A DNA stretch of 64,000 bases. Source: an uncultured Eubacteriales bacterium (GTDB lineage: Bacteria > Bacillota > Clostridia > Peptostreptococcales > Anaerovoracaceae). The notes beneath the pieces are model-generated. The model searched no databases. It had not been told where the DNA came from and saw nothing but the letters and a program-made list of their open reading frames with translations. The stretch is taken from positions 18,783 to 82,782 of the forward strand of contig CAJTYS010000014.1 of assembly GCA_910583765.1 (NCBI GenBank), written 5' to 3'. The position numbers and the translations under genes are program-made. Shown piece after piece: positions 27,187 through 35,222 of this stretch (the stretch's first letter is position 1; each line of letters starts with the position of its first letter).

Positions 27187-30100
27187 CTATTTCACCTTTC
27201 CTTTTTTCACCGAACTATATGCGCCATACAGTTTCGTTTTTCCCACCTGTTTGTAAGCTCTCACTTTTACAAAATACGTTTTTCTTGGTTTTACTTTTGT
27301 GATCACCTTTTTCGCTATCTTATTCCGGTTGATGGTCACATGCTTTTTGCCTTTGGTGAATTTCTTGTTCTGCGCATAAGTGATCTGATATCCGGTGGCT
27401 TTCTTGTCTTTTTTCCAGCTTACCGTCATTTTCTTTTTAGCGGCTTTCACCTTGACCACCGTCACTTTTTTCGGCTTTACCGTGATCGCGACTTGCGCCC
27501 TAGCTTGATTATATTTTGATGTGGCCGCCGCAGTGATGGTGATCATAGCCTTGCCAGTTCCCCTGATCGTTACCTTTCCCGCAGGGCTGACGGCTACTAC
27601 TCTTGGATCACTGGATCGGTAAGTCAATTTCCCCTGGGCTTTTGCTTTGAGCCAGAACGCTTTGTCCCCATAGGTCTTCATAATGGCTTTGCCGACTCCC
27701 CATATGCGCTGGTTCGCCTTGCTGCTCTCATCGGCTGTCTTGACTGCAAAGTTTTTTGTGGCGGCTCCCGTGTAATTACCCTGCCCGGTAATGATGACAA
27801 TGATGCGCCCGCTGCTAGGATCATCGCTGTAGGAAACCGTATAATCCGTTCCTTCTTCCAAGATCACGGCCCCATCGCTGACCGTGATATCTCTGACGAT
27901 CACTTCACCTGCCCTGGTTTTATCCACGGTCCCGCTGATGACAGCGCCGCCGATGGATTTTGCTCTGATGGTAAAGCTTTTGCTGATTGTTCCGGTATAA
28001 TTCCCTTGGCCTGTGATTTCCACGTTCGCCGTTCCTGCATCAATATGATCAAAATAATCCAGGGTGTAATCCGTCCCTTCTTTTAGCGCCTCCCCGCCAT
28101 AGGTGACGGTCACATCAGGCCGCTGTGCCTTTCCATTGTAAACGCAGACTTCTGGCTCCAATGACACATGATTTTCATTTAACGTGGTGACGAACTTGCC
28201 GGTGAGTGCTCGTTCCTTTTCAGCTTGAAAACCGTATATTTCTTCTGTGCTGACACAAGTTTCATCTTCATACCACCCGGCAAATTCTGTGTCTGCCTGC
28301 TCGTAGGCCCTTAAAGTCACTTCATCTCCACGCACATAAATGCCATCGCCGGTCACATCGCCATTGCCTTCCGCTGTTACGTTGATTTGAATGGATTTCC
28401 AATCCGCGCTCCCTACTCCGATGCTTTCAAATGGAATCTGGTTTTCCTGCGCATAGACTTCGGCATAGGAATTGGTATATCCATAAATCGTCAGCTGGTC
28501 ACACTTTCTAAATGCGTTATATTCTATGAACCTCACGCTTTCTGGGATCTCGACCCTTGTTAAAGCTGTGTTTCCTTCAAAAGCACAGCTTCCGATCTCT
28601 TCCATGCCATCAGGGAAGGAAAGGCTTTCCAGGCCAGTGCAATATTCAAAAGATCCACCGTCGATCTTCTTTAAATTCGCACCAAAGGTTACGCATTTTA
28701 AATTCTTACAGCTACTAAACGCCCAGGCTTTGATTTCCGTTATGCTATCTGGAAGCGTGATTTGTTCAAGGCCCGTGCAGTTCGCAAGCAGTGCTGTGAT
28801 CACCTCTGTTATTCCCTCTTCAAAGGTCACTTTTTTCAGGCCTTTACAAAGCGTGAAGACCCCGTCATAGTTTCCCCATTCGCCAGCGTCATACGTGGTC
28901 AGACTTTTGGGAATCTCGATTTCTGTCAATGCATCACATTTGTAAAAACTCCCTTCGCCAATGGATTCCAGGTTTTTAGGCAGGTTTACATTTTTTAATT
29001 TTTCGCACCCAGAAAAGGCATCCTTTCCAATTGTTGTAAGACCATCCGGCAATGTGGCTTCTTCCAGATTAGCGCAGCCATAAAACGCATTTGCCCCAAT
29101 CTCTTTTAATCCTTTATTAAATGTTACATGTCGTAGATTTTCGCAACCCCAAAATGCCATCCCCCCTACTTTCATTATACTGTCAGGGATCACGATTTCT
29201 TCAAGACCCGTACAATTTTCCAGCAACTCCGCCATGATCACTGTCGTTCCTTCTTCAAAGGTTACTTTCTTCAGTCCCTCACAAAACCGGAAGGCTCCAC
29301 CATAAGTTCCCCCATAACCACCATCATAGTTTATCAAACTCTTAGGAATTTCGATTTCCGTTAATGCATTACACTTTCCAAAACTCCCGATTCCAATTGA
29401 CTCCAGGTTCCTTGATAGTTTTGCTGTCCTTAGCTTCGTACAGCCAGAAAACGCACTTGTTTCTATTGTCGTCACGCTATCCGGCAATACCACCTCTTCT
29501 AGGCTAGTACAGTTATAAAAGGAATCATTTCCTACCACCTTTAGATTCTTGCCGAATGACACACGTTTTAAATTTTCACAACCATCAAATGCCATTCCCC
29601 CTATTTTCGTTACACTGTCTGGAATCACGATCTCTTCAAGGCCCGTACAATTTGCGAAGAGGCCTCCCAAAACTGTCGTTGTTCCCTCCTCAAAAGTCAC
29701 TTTCTTTAAACCTTTGCAAAACCGGAAAGCTCCTGCAGCATTTCCACCATAACCGCTCTCATACGCTGTCAGACTTTTTGGGATCTCAATTTCTGTCAAT
29801 GCGTTACATTGCGCAAAACAGCCATTTCCAACTGATACCAAATTTCTTGATAATTTTACCATTTTCAAATTCTCACACCTAGAAAATGCACCTGGTTCTA
29901 TTGTCATCACGCTATCTGGCATTAAGAGTTCTTCCAATCCACTGCAATAGTCGAATGCGCTGCTGCCTATTATCGCTACACTATCCGGTAGCAAGAGTTC
30001 TTTCAATCCAACGCAATAGTCGAACGCATTGCTGCCTATTGTCTTCAAATTCTTACCGAAATCTATATACTTTAAATTTTTACATCCATTAAAGGCACTT

Positions 30101-30750
30101 CCTTTGATTTCTGTTATACTGTCAGGAAGAGTAATTTCCTCCAGACCCGTACAGCTCTCAAATAGGCTTACAATGACCGATGTGGTCCCTGCTTCAAATC
30201 TCACTTCTTTTAAACTTTCACAATATTGAAAGGGCCCTGGCTCTTGCTCTCCGATGATCCCCTCATACCATTCAACTTTTTCCAAACTCTTAGGAATCTC
30301 GATTTCCGTCAGTGCCTTACAATTCCGAAAGCTTCCCTGCCCAATGGTTTTCAGGTTCTTAGGCAGTGTGACCATCCGCAAATTCTGGCAATCACAAAAA
30401 GCATAAGGCATCAATGTGGTCAAGGTGTCGGGAAGCGTGACACTGGTCAGGCTTCCGCAATCTGCAAAAGCCATCGAACTGATGGTGACCACGGGAACGC
30501 CCGCTATGCTGTCTGGAACATGCACCGTTCCATTAGTGTTGGCCAGGCTCGCATCCGTCACCTGCACGATGGCTCCTGTGGTTTTGTTGAATTTCACGCT
30601 CCCGCCAAGCGCCGCCACTTCTATGTCAACGACCTCTCCTTTTTGTTCTTCACCAATAATGACATCCATTCCAAAACAAAAGCTATGGGCAGCCAGTATG
30701 ACCGCAAATAGAAATGTGTAAATCATCACACGATATAATTTCTTGTTCAT
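27187..30750 (-). CDS. BspA-like leucine-rich-repeat surface protein with Ig-like and FN3 tail
   Basis: A 1187-residue exported protein with a signal peptide (about 1-27). A long LRR_5/BspA-type array follows (about 40-760; repeating 'L.EI.IPDSVT.IG..AF.GC..L'). Then come an InlB-B-type segment ('GDGIYVRGDEVTLRAYE...FAGWYED', near 790), two MBG-like repeats ('DYTLDYFDHIDAGTANVEITGQGNYTG' type, near 870 and 950), a Big-type Ig domain (near 1000-1080) and a C-terminal FN3 domain with a basic end. No LPXTG or transmembrane anchor is visible, so attachment would be through charge or a partner. The start at 30748-30750 has GGAGG at 7 nt. Such proteins bind host glycans or matrix, or other bacteria. 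Confidence 0.88.
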   Translation of the reverse strand: MNKKLYRVMIYTFLFAVILAAHSFCFGMDVIIGEEQKGEVVDIEVAALGGSVKFNKTTGAIVQVTDASLANTNGTVHVPDSIAGVPVVTISSMAFADCGSLTSVTLPDTLTTLMPYAFCDCQNLRMVTLPKNLKTIGQGSFRNCKALTEIEIPKSLEKVEWYEGIIGEQEPGPFQYCESLKEVRFEAGTTSVIVSLFESCTGLEEITLPDSITEIKGSAFNGCKNLKYIDFGKNLKTIGSNAFDYCVGLKELLLPDSVAIIGSSAFDYCSGLEELLMPDSVMTIEPGAFSRCENLKMVKLSRNLVSVGNGCFAQCNALTEIEIPKSLTAYESGYGGNAAGAFRFCKGLKKVTFEEGTTTVLGGLFANCTGLEEIVIPDSVTKIGGMAFDGCENLKRVSFGKNLKVVGNDSFYNCTSLEEVVLPDSVTTIETSAFSGCTKLRTAKLSRNLESIGIGSFGKCNALTEIEIPKSLINYDGGYGGTYGGAFRFCEGLKKVTFEEGTTVIMAELLENCTGLEEIVIPDSIMKVGGMAFWGCENLRHVTFNKGLKEIGANAFYGCANLEEATLPDGLTTIGKDAFSGCEKLKNVNLPKNLESIGEGSFYKCDALTEIEIPKSLTTYDAGEWGNYDGVFTLCKGLKKVTFEEGITEVITALLANCTGLEQITLPDSITEIKAWAFSSCKNLKCVTFGANLKKIDGGSFEYCTGLESLSFPDGMEEIGSCAFEGNTALTRVEIPESVRFIEYNAFRKCDQLTIYGYTNSYAEVYAQENQIPFESIGVGSADWKSIQINVTAEGNGDVTGDGIYVRGDEVTLRAYEQADTEFAGWYEDETCVSTEEIYGFQAEKERALTGKFVTTLNENHVSLEPEVCVYNGKAQRPDVTVTYGGEALKEGTDYTLDYFDHIDAGTANVEITGQGNYTGTISKSFTIRAKSIGGAVISGTVDKTRAGEVIVRDITVSDGAVILEEGTDYTVSYSDDPSSGRIIVIITGQGNYTGAATKNFAVKTADESSKANQRIWGVGKAIMKTYGDKAFWLKAKAQGKLTYRSSDPRVVAVSPAGKVTIRGTGKAMITITAAATSKYNQARAQVAITVKPKKVTVVKVKAAKKKMTVSWKKDKKATGYQITYAQNKKFTKGKKHVTINRNKIAKKVITKVKPRKTYFVKVRAYKQVGKTKLYGAYSSVKKGKVK

Positions 30751-31049
30751 TTTCATCCTCCGTTGTTTTTCATTTGCACATCTTCAATATATATATTATA
30801 AATCTATATTTTATATATAGTTAAGAATTTATTATATTTATACTATCACTTTTTATCAACTATTACAATAGCATGTCATATTTTGCGAAAACAAACATCT
30901 AAACATTGTTCATGCCTTGGCCAATGCGTAGTGCACAAAGAAGTCACAGGAGTCATCCCACCAATAAATCCAAAAATTAAGGAGAAAAATTGTGTAAAAG
31001 GCAGGAAAAGTCTTTGAAAATTTCAATTGTACGCTGTAAGAGCAGCACA

Positions 31050-31073
31050 GGCACTCATTGAAGGGTGCCTTTT
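31050..31073 (+). terminator. Rightward intrinsic terminator with no known gene before it
   Basis: GGCACTC / GGGTGCC (7 bp with one G-U pair, 6-nt loop) followed by TTTTATATTT. Nothing annotated is transcribed rightward into it, which suggests a short plus-strand transcript starting after about 30850. Confidence 0.6.
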
Positions 31074-31213
31074 ATATTTCTGCTAACCAAACCATCATCT
31101 GTCATCTTTTCTCTTGAAGTGAAGATAGAAAAACCTCGGCAAGTGATTCATCTAGACACCGCTCACGTCTTAACCAACGCATGGCTTACAGGAAAACATA
31201 CACGCAAAAAGCA

Positions 31214-31255
31214 TTTTACCACCAAACGGGATTATTTTTGGATTTGGTGGTAAAA
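31214..31255. repeat. 42-bp hairpin element, copy 1
   Basis: Perfect 13-bp stem TTTTACCACCAAA / TTTGGTGGTAAAA with a 16-nt loop ending TTTTTGGA. It is nearly identical to copy 2 at 31379-31420. Confidence 0.75.
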
Positions 31256-31378
31256 TTTTAGAGTAAAAAGTAATATTTTGTATATTAAAGTAATACAATT
31301 GGATATCATTATATTTATGGAATTAAAATCATGAAAAATAGACTGATTTTTTCTTGAAATTGTGATGCTTCTGTGAAG

Positions 31379-31420
31379 TTTTACCACCAAACAAAATATT
31401 TTTTGGATTTGGCGGTAAAA
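31379..31420. repeat. 42-bp hairpin element, copy 2
   Basis: Stem TTTTACCACCAAA / TTTGGCGGTAAAA (one change from copy 1, kept as a G-U or A-C position) and the same loop length of 16 nt. It lies 165 bp from copy 1, same orientation. Confidence 0.75.
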
Positions 31421-31472
31421 CCCGCGAACTCTCTAATCCTCAACCCTCAAACATCCCAACAGAACACAGCCC

Positions 31473-31598
31473 AAGTCGCAAGATCATGCTGGATTTCTTG
31501 CTGGCTCCGCTTCTGTCGGCATCAGTATTTGTCGAGGTCACTACTCAATAGCCATGACCTCGCTTTGATAGCTTGCGGCCTCTTTCTACTTGCGACTT
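31473..31598. other. Structured region with competing stems beside agrA
   Basis: Outer arms AAGTCGCAAG (31473-31482) and CTTGCGACTT (31589-31598) pair perfectly over 106 nt. They enclose the hairpin CGAGGTCA/TGACCTCG (31533-31540, 31555-31562). GCAAGA at 31478-31483 can instead pair with TCTTGC at 31496-31501, so two folds exclude each other. Read leftward it would be the agrA 3' untranslated region. It could be an RNA switch, a degenerate transposable element, or chance. Confidence 0.4.
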
Positions 31599-31621
31599 TT
31601 ACCCCTGCCGCCAGCCAAACC

Positions 31622-32377
31622 TCAATCCGCCTGCGACAAATACTTCTGGTAAAGCTCCATGATCTCCTTGTAATAGGTCTTGCTGATCTCACAGCTAAAA
31701 TCATTTTCCCAGGAAAACACAGGCTTCCAGATGTTTCTCCGCTCCTTCTGAATGTCCTTCACCTTTTTCAGATTCACAGCAAAAGATTTGTGGCACCGGA
31801 CAAAATATGGCTCATTGATTTCTCGCAGGGTCATGTCTATGGTCTGACGAGGCAGACGGTAACTCTTTGTCCCAGCATAAAGATAGCAGTCCCTGCCCAT
31901 GGCTTCCAAACCCAAGATGGTTTCTGCGTCAATGAGTTTCACGTCCTGATCTGTTTTGAAAGGGATGATTCGCTTCAATTTCTTCGGCTTCGCTTCCCGC
32001 CCCAGGGTTTCCAATAGCGGTCCGATGCGCTGTCTCACAGTTCCCTCGGAAATCGGTTTGACCAAATAACTGTAGCAATGATATTCCTGAAACGCGTCCA
32101 GCTGTCCCATGGAATATCCTGTGACAAAGACAATGGGCGTCAGGATATAACGCTGGCACTCCCTGATTTTCTCCGCCAAGGTAAATCCATCCATGTGGGG
32201 CAGCTGCCGGTCAATGAAAATGATGTGGATCCGTTTTTTCTGACTCTTGATGTGCTCTAGAGCTTCCGGCCCATCTGAAAACACAGCGCAGGAAAGCCTT
32301 GGCTGGATCCTCTTTAAAATATGCAGCAGTGCTTTTGCGTCCCGTTCATCATCCTCAATGATTATCCCTTTTAGCAT
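31622..32377 (-). CDS. agrA: LytTR-family response regulator (AgrA-like)
   Basis: A 251-residue regulator with receiver domain 1-125 (acidic pair E8/D9/D10, phospho-acceptor Asp56 in 'IFIDRQLPHMDG', Lys in 'YLVKPIS') and a C-terminal LytTR DNA-binding domain, about 140-245 ('IPFKTDQDVKLIDAETILGLEA', 'PRQTIDMTLREIN..YFVRCHKSFAVNLKKV'). AGGAGG precedes the ATG. It is transcribed divergently from agrB across a 152-bp gap. Upon AgrC signalling it would activate the agrB promoter. Confidence 0.9.
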   Translation of the reverse strand: MLKGIIIEDDERDAKALLHILKRIQPRLSCAVFSDGPEALEHIKSQKKRIHIIFIDRQLPHMDGFTLAEKIRECQRYILTPIVFVTGYSMGQLDAFQEYHCYSYLVKPISEGTVRQRIGPLLETLGREAKPKKLKRIIPFKTDQDVKLIDAETILGLEAMGRDCYLYAGTKSYRLPRQTIDMTLREINEPYFVRCHKSFAVNLKKVKDIQKERRNIWKPVFSWENDFSCEISKTYYKEIMELYQKYLSQAD

Positions 32378-32445
32378 GTTGTCCTCCTATTTCCATCCTG
32401 AGACTGTCGTTTCATGGCATATTTTGCAATTTCGTATCAAATGTA

Positions 32446-32473
32446 TTGAATTTCGGGAGTTATATTTTATGAT
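32446..32473 (+). promoter_or_regulatory. Candidate agrB-agrD promoter
   Basis: TTGAAT (32446-32451), 16-nt spacer, TATGAT (32468-32473). A small dyad ACCGC-T-GCGGT follows at 32486-32496 near the expected transcription start. No clear pair of LytTR-type direct repeats was recognised upstream, so control by AgrA is not shown. Confidence 0.45.
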
Positions 32474-32529
32474 TTAGAAGAAATAACCGCTGCGGTATTT
32501 TCACAGTCTGAATAAAGAAGGTGATGAAA

Positions 32530-33117
32530 ATGACAAAGCTCAAAGACGCACTTTTGTCACAGCCTGATATCAGCGATCTGGATCAGTTGAAAATTTCCTA
32601 TGCCCTTGAACTTTTGCGCAACGAATCCATCAAAACTGTCTTATATTGCGCGTTCTTCCTTGCCATAGGATATCTGCCGGCGCTGCTTTTATGCATAGCG
32701 ATCTCCTGTACAGTGCGCGTTTTTTCGGGCGGCATTCATATGAAAACAAACATAGGGTGCTTTGTCATGGGGTTCATTATGCTTTGCGGGGAAATCCTGC
32801 TGCTTCCTTCCCTGCCTCTGCCTCAACTGGCATACATGGCCTTGTTGTGGATCAGCATCGCTATCATCTGCCTATTGTCCCCCATCGCCTCTTACAAGCG
32901 TCCCTTCAAAACACAAAAGCGCTATGCGCTGTGCAAGAAATGGGCCGTTTTATTCAGCATTGCTTGGGGGCTGGCGCTGACCTTTTGCTTCCAGCCTTCC
33001 TTGCCGCAGCACTGCGGGGTCTGGTATTTGGTCATACAGGCGATCCAGCTGGTATGCCAATCCATCTATCGTTATTACAAAAATACAAATCCGATTGGAG
33101 GTCAAAATCATGTTTAA
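32530..33117 (+). CDS. agrB: AgrB-family cysteine endopeptidase / peptide maturation protein
   Basis: A 195-residue polytopic membrane protein with the AgrB catalytic pair His70 and Cys77 in 'RVFSGGIHMKTNIGCFVMG' (spacing of seven as in S. aureus His77/Cys84) and four to six hydrophobic segments. It cleaves the AgrD C-terminal tail and cyclises the peptide. The ATG at 32530 is 8 nt after AAGAAGG; the GTG and ATG just upstream are less well spaced. The stop lies inside the agrD start region (8-bp overlap), giving translational coupling. Confidence 0.92.
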   Translation: MTKLKDALLSQPDISDLDQLKISYALELLRNESIKTVLYCAFFLAIGYLPALLLCIAISCTVRVFSGGIHMKTNIGCFVMGFIMLCGEILLLPSLPLPQLAYMALLWISIAIICLLSPIASYKRPFKTQKRYALCKKWAVLFSIAWGLALTFCFQPSLPQHCGVWYLVIQAIQLVCQSIYRYYKNTNPIGGQNHV

Positions 33118-33244
33118 AAAAATCATCAATTCCGTTTTACCAGTTTTCGCTCTTACATTGGTCGCACTGGCTGATATGGCAACGTCCACTTCTACGTTCT
33201 TTTATCATGGCGAACCGGATTGTCCAGAAGAATTAATGAAATAA
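33110..33244 (+). CDS. agrD: AgrD-like cyclic autoinducer peptide precursor
   Basis: A 44-codon gene, too short for ordinary calling, with GGAGG 8 nt before the ATG and an 8-bp overlap with agrB. The product has an amphipathic N-terminal helix (MFKKIINSVLPVFALTLVAL), a core 'MATSTSTFFY' and a C-terminal recognition tail 'HGEPDCPEELMK', matching AgrD architecture (compare ...TSACLWFT-HQPEEPKSL in C. perfringens, from memory). At the position of the ring-forming Cys this peptide has Ser (S-T-F-F-Y); its only Cys is in the tail. A lactone rather than thiolactone is predicted. The 3' end overlaps agrC on the other strand by 40 bp. Confidence 0.82.
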   Translation: MFKKIINSVLPVFALTLVALADMATSTSTFFYHGEPDCPEELMK

Positions 33245-34476
33245 ATTTTTACCATGATAATATCTTCATTTTGCCGAATCTCTAGCTTCCCGCCATACCG
33301 TTCGGCAATTGTTTTTACATTGAAAAGGCCATACCCCCGCAAATGGCCTTTTTTGGTGGAGGCTCCCAATTCTGCCATTTGTCCTGTGCCAAGAAAACGC
33401 TCGGATAAGGAGTTTATCGTTTGGATAAACACAAATCTTTCCCTTCTTCCAATTTCAAAGAAGACCTTCCTCTGCTCATCATTCATTAGTTCCACAGCTT
33501 CAAACGCATTATCGAGCAAATTACCTACAAGCTCTACTATTTCTGTCTGCGCACATGGGAACTCCACTGTTTCACTTACCAACATACTTAAAAGAATCCC
33601 CTTTTGTTCAGCCTCTTTCCGTTTACTATGTAATACCGCAGATAGAATGCCATCTCCTGCATAAACAGTACCCCGATAGGCATCGTCTCTTGAAATCAGT
33701 TGTTCTATGTATCCCTTTGCAGCTTGTACTTGCTGTGCGCTTTCGTCTCCATCGAGAATCACCTGAAGTGTTTTAAGATGTTTAGAGAACTCATGTTGTT
33801 CCGCAGCCATTTGTTGAAGAAATCCCTCTTTTAACTCCATTAGGAGTTTTTGATTCTTTAATTCTTCTGCCTGCTGTTGATTTTTCATTAACTTGAAGGC
33901 TAATATCAAATTAGATGCCATGGTAATAAAGACTAAAACTACAATACTAATATCAACTGTTTTTGTTTCATTCCAATTATATAACTGTGCCAACTGTATC
34001 AAAAGGAAATTTAGAGATATGATCCATATTCCCGCTTGATATTTTAAGTAGTATCTTCGCACCACGCTCTTCTTAGGCATGCATTTAAACACAATCAGAA
34101 AACAGAATGCTAGCAGCAACAAATAAACTACCCGATTCCTCCCACTCTGAAAAAGTAGTGGAGAAACATAGAGTAACAGATACGTAGTAATCAATTCGAC
34201 TGTAACGATTATCATTGAGCTCCAAACTGTATCAAATAATGCTTCTATAAAACTAGTCCGATACAGCAATTTTATCAAGAGGATCACCATTACAATATTG
34301 ATCCCCACGTTGGCTTCTATTTCCACCGCGTCCAGCCCAGTAGTGATTGCTGCCAGGCTCACAGCCATCCCCAAGATCTTGCGCATGTCCCAATATTGCT
34401 CTCGCAGGATGCCCAGGACGCAGCACATGGAAAACACCTCCAGTCCAGAGGCCAAAAAATCATAGAAATAAACCAT
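33205..34476 (-). CDS. agrC: GHKL-type sensor histidine kinase (AgrC-like)
   Basis: A 423-residue kinase with six or seven N-terminal membrane helices (about 5-205), a coiled linker, the H-box 'AAEQHEFSKHLKTLQ' (near 230) and a GHKL ATPase domain ('LVGNLLDNAFEAVE', 'GHLRGYGLFNVKTIAERYGG'). It would bind the cyclic peptide outside and phosphorylate AgrA. ATG 34474-34476 has a moderate GGTGG site; a TTG at 34489-34491 with AGGA upstream is the alternative. The XRE gene lies 57 bp upstream on the same strand. Confidence 0.88.
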   Translation of the reverse strand: MVYFYDFLASGLEVFSMCCVLGILREQYWDMRKILGMAVSLAAITTGLDAVEIEANVGINIVMVILLIKLLYRTSFIEALFDTVWSSMIIVTVELITTYLLLYVSPLLFQSGRNRVVYLLLLAFCFLIVFKCMPKKSVVRRYYLKYQAGIWIISLNFLLIQLAQLYNWNETKTVDISIVVLVFITMASNLILAFKLMKNQQQAEELKNQKLLMELKEGFLQQMAAEQHEFSKHLKTLQVILDGDESAQQVQAAKGYIEQLISRDDAYRGTVYAGDGILSAVLHSKRKEAEQKGILLSMLVSETVEFPCAQTEIVELVGNLLDNAFEAVELMNDEQRKVFFEIGRRERFVFIQTINSLSERFLGTGQMAELGASTKKGHLRGYGLFNVKTIAERYGGKLEIRQNEDIIMVKIYFINSSGQSGSP

Positions 34477-34533
34477 TGCCCACCACCCCAACTTTTAGTC
34501 CTGCTGACAGGCCTGGCATTTTTACGCATGCTT

Positions 34534-34893
34534 TTATTCAGCCCGTTCTGTCTCATAGCTGCGAAGCAACGATTTTAGGGTCACTAAACAACCACTGAGA
34601 AATTTCAGCTCCGAGGCTGAACAATCTTCCAAAATCCCAGCCAGCTCCTTTTGCAGCAGGATGTTCGTATTTTCATTGTCCACATAACCGCGGATCAATT
34701 CGTTTGGGGTAAGATCCAAAGCATTCATCACATTGACAACCAGTTCAAAGCTTGGAATGGTCTTACCGGTTTCAATATGGCTGATATGGGTATTTCCAAC
34801 ACCCACGATTTCTGCCAGTTTGGCCTGTGTCAAGCCCCTCTCTTTTCGTGCGGTCTTGATCCTCCTGCCTAAATCGTAATATGTGATTTTCAT
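34534..34893 (-). CDS. XRE-family transcriptional regulator upstream of agrC
   Basis: A 119-residue protein with an N-terminal Cro/CI HTH (about residues 7-65: 'LGRRIKTARKERGLTQAKLAEIVGVGNTHISHIETGK') and a 50-residue C-terminal helix pair, perhaps for dimerisation. AAGGAG precedes the ATG. A promoter TTGTCA-N17-TATTTT lies upstream. Cotranscription with agrC suggests that it tunes expression of the peptide receptor. Confidence 0.88.
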   Translation of the reverse strand: MKITYYDLGRRIKTARKERGLTQAKLAEIVGVGNTHISHIETGKTIPSFELVVNVMNALDLTPNELIRGYVDNENTNILLQKELAGILEDCSASELKFLSGCLVTLKSLLRSYETERAE

Positions 34894-34940
34894 CGCGCTT
34901 CTCCTTTTTCTTTTTATTGTATGTAGAAAAGGCTCACAAT

Positions 34941-34969
34941 AAAATAATCCAGAAGCGCACTATTGACAA
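34941..34969 (-). promoter_or_regulatory. Promoter of the xre-agrC transcript
   Basis: TTGTCA (34964-34969), 17-nt spacer, TATTTT (34941-34946) on the minus strand, about 50 bp before the xre start. Confidence 0.55.
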
Positions 34970-35075
34970 ATAGGCATAATTTACTCAAAAATTGTTCTTT
35001 TTGTCATATTGTATGATAAAATTTGACTTTAAATTCATCTTCCCCCTTGTGATTCACAGATCCGTTAAAATGCGA

Positions 35076-35101
35076 AAAAGCATCAAGAACCTGATGCTTT
35101 T
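35076..35101 (-). terminator. Intrinsic terminator of the ABC exporter gene
   Basis: Perfect 10-bp stem AAAAGCATCA / TGATGCTTTT with a 6-nt loop. It has a T run on the leftward side and A/T on both flanks, so it may work in both directions. Confidence 0.8.
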
Positions 35102-35222
35102 CCAATCTATATATTTTAACACTAATCCTGCCTGTTGTCCTGTACAAATATGTGTCATTTTGTTGAGATTCGCAACAATTCGCATCAATCAAAGCTCTCA
35201 TTTATCCATGACCATGCGCAGC

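Larger units (their letters stand above)
30757..31621. other. 865-bp stretch without a convincing gene; several RNA-like structures
   Basis: It is AT-rich at 30780-30870, consistent with the promoter region of the LRR gene. It also contains a possible 23-codon TTG-initiated frame (30990-31061) preceded by AAGGAG and ending in a rightward terminator, two near-identical 42-bp hairpins, and a 126-bp region with competing stems next to the agrA stop. No long rightward or leftward frame here looks like a protein. The region may encode small RNAs or be a regulatory spacer of the agr locus. Confidence 0.5.
34894..35222. other. 329-bp intergenic region: xre promoter and exporter terminator
   Basis: It contains the xre promoter at 34941-34969, an AT-rich stretch, and the terminator at 35076-35101. 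No reading frame of interest was seen. Confidence 0.6.

Noticed and set aside
28500..30400. Periodic repeats that could suggest a CRISPR array
   Set aside because: The period matches leucine-rich repeats of one long open frame; units vary and there are no short identical repeats with unique spacers.
31373..32017. 214-codon rightward frame opposite agrA
   Set aside because: It is antisense to the well-supported LytTR regulator and has no ribosome-binding site or family pattern.
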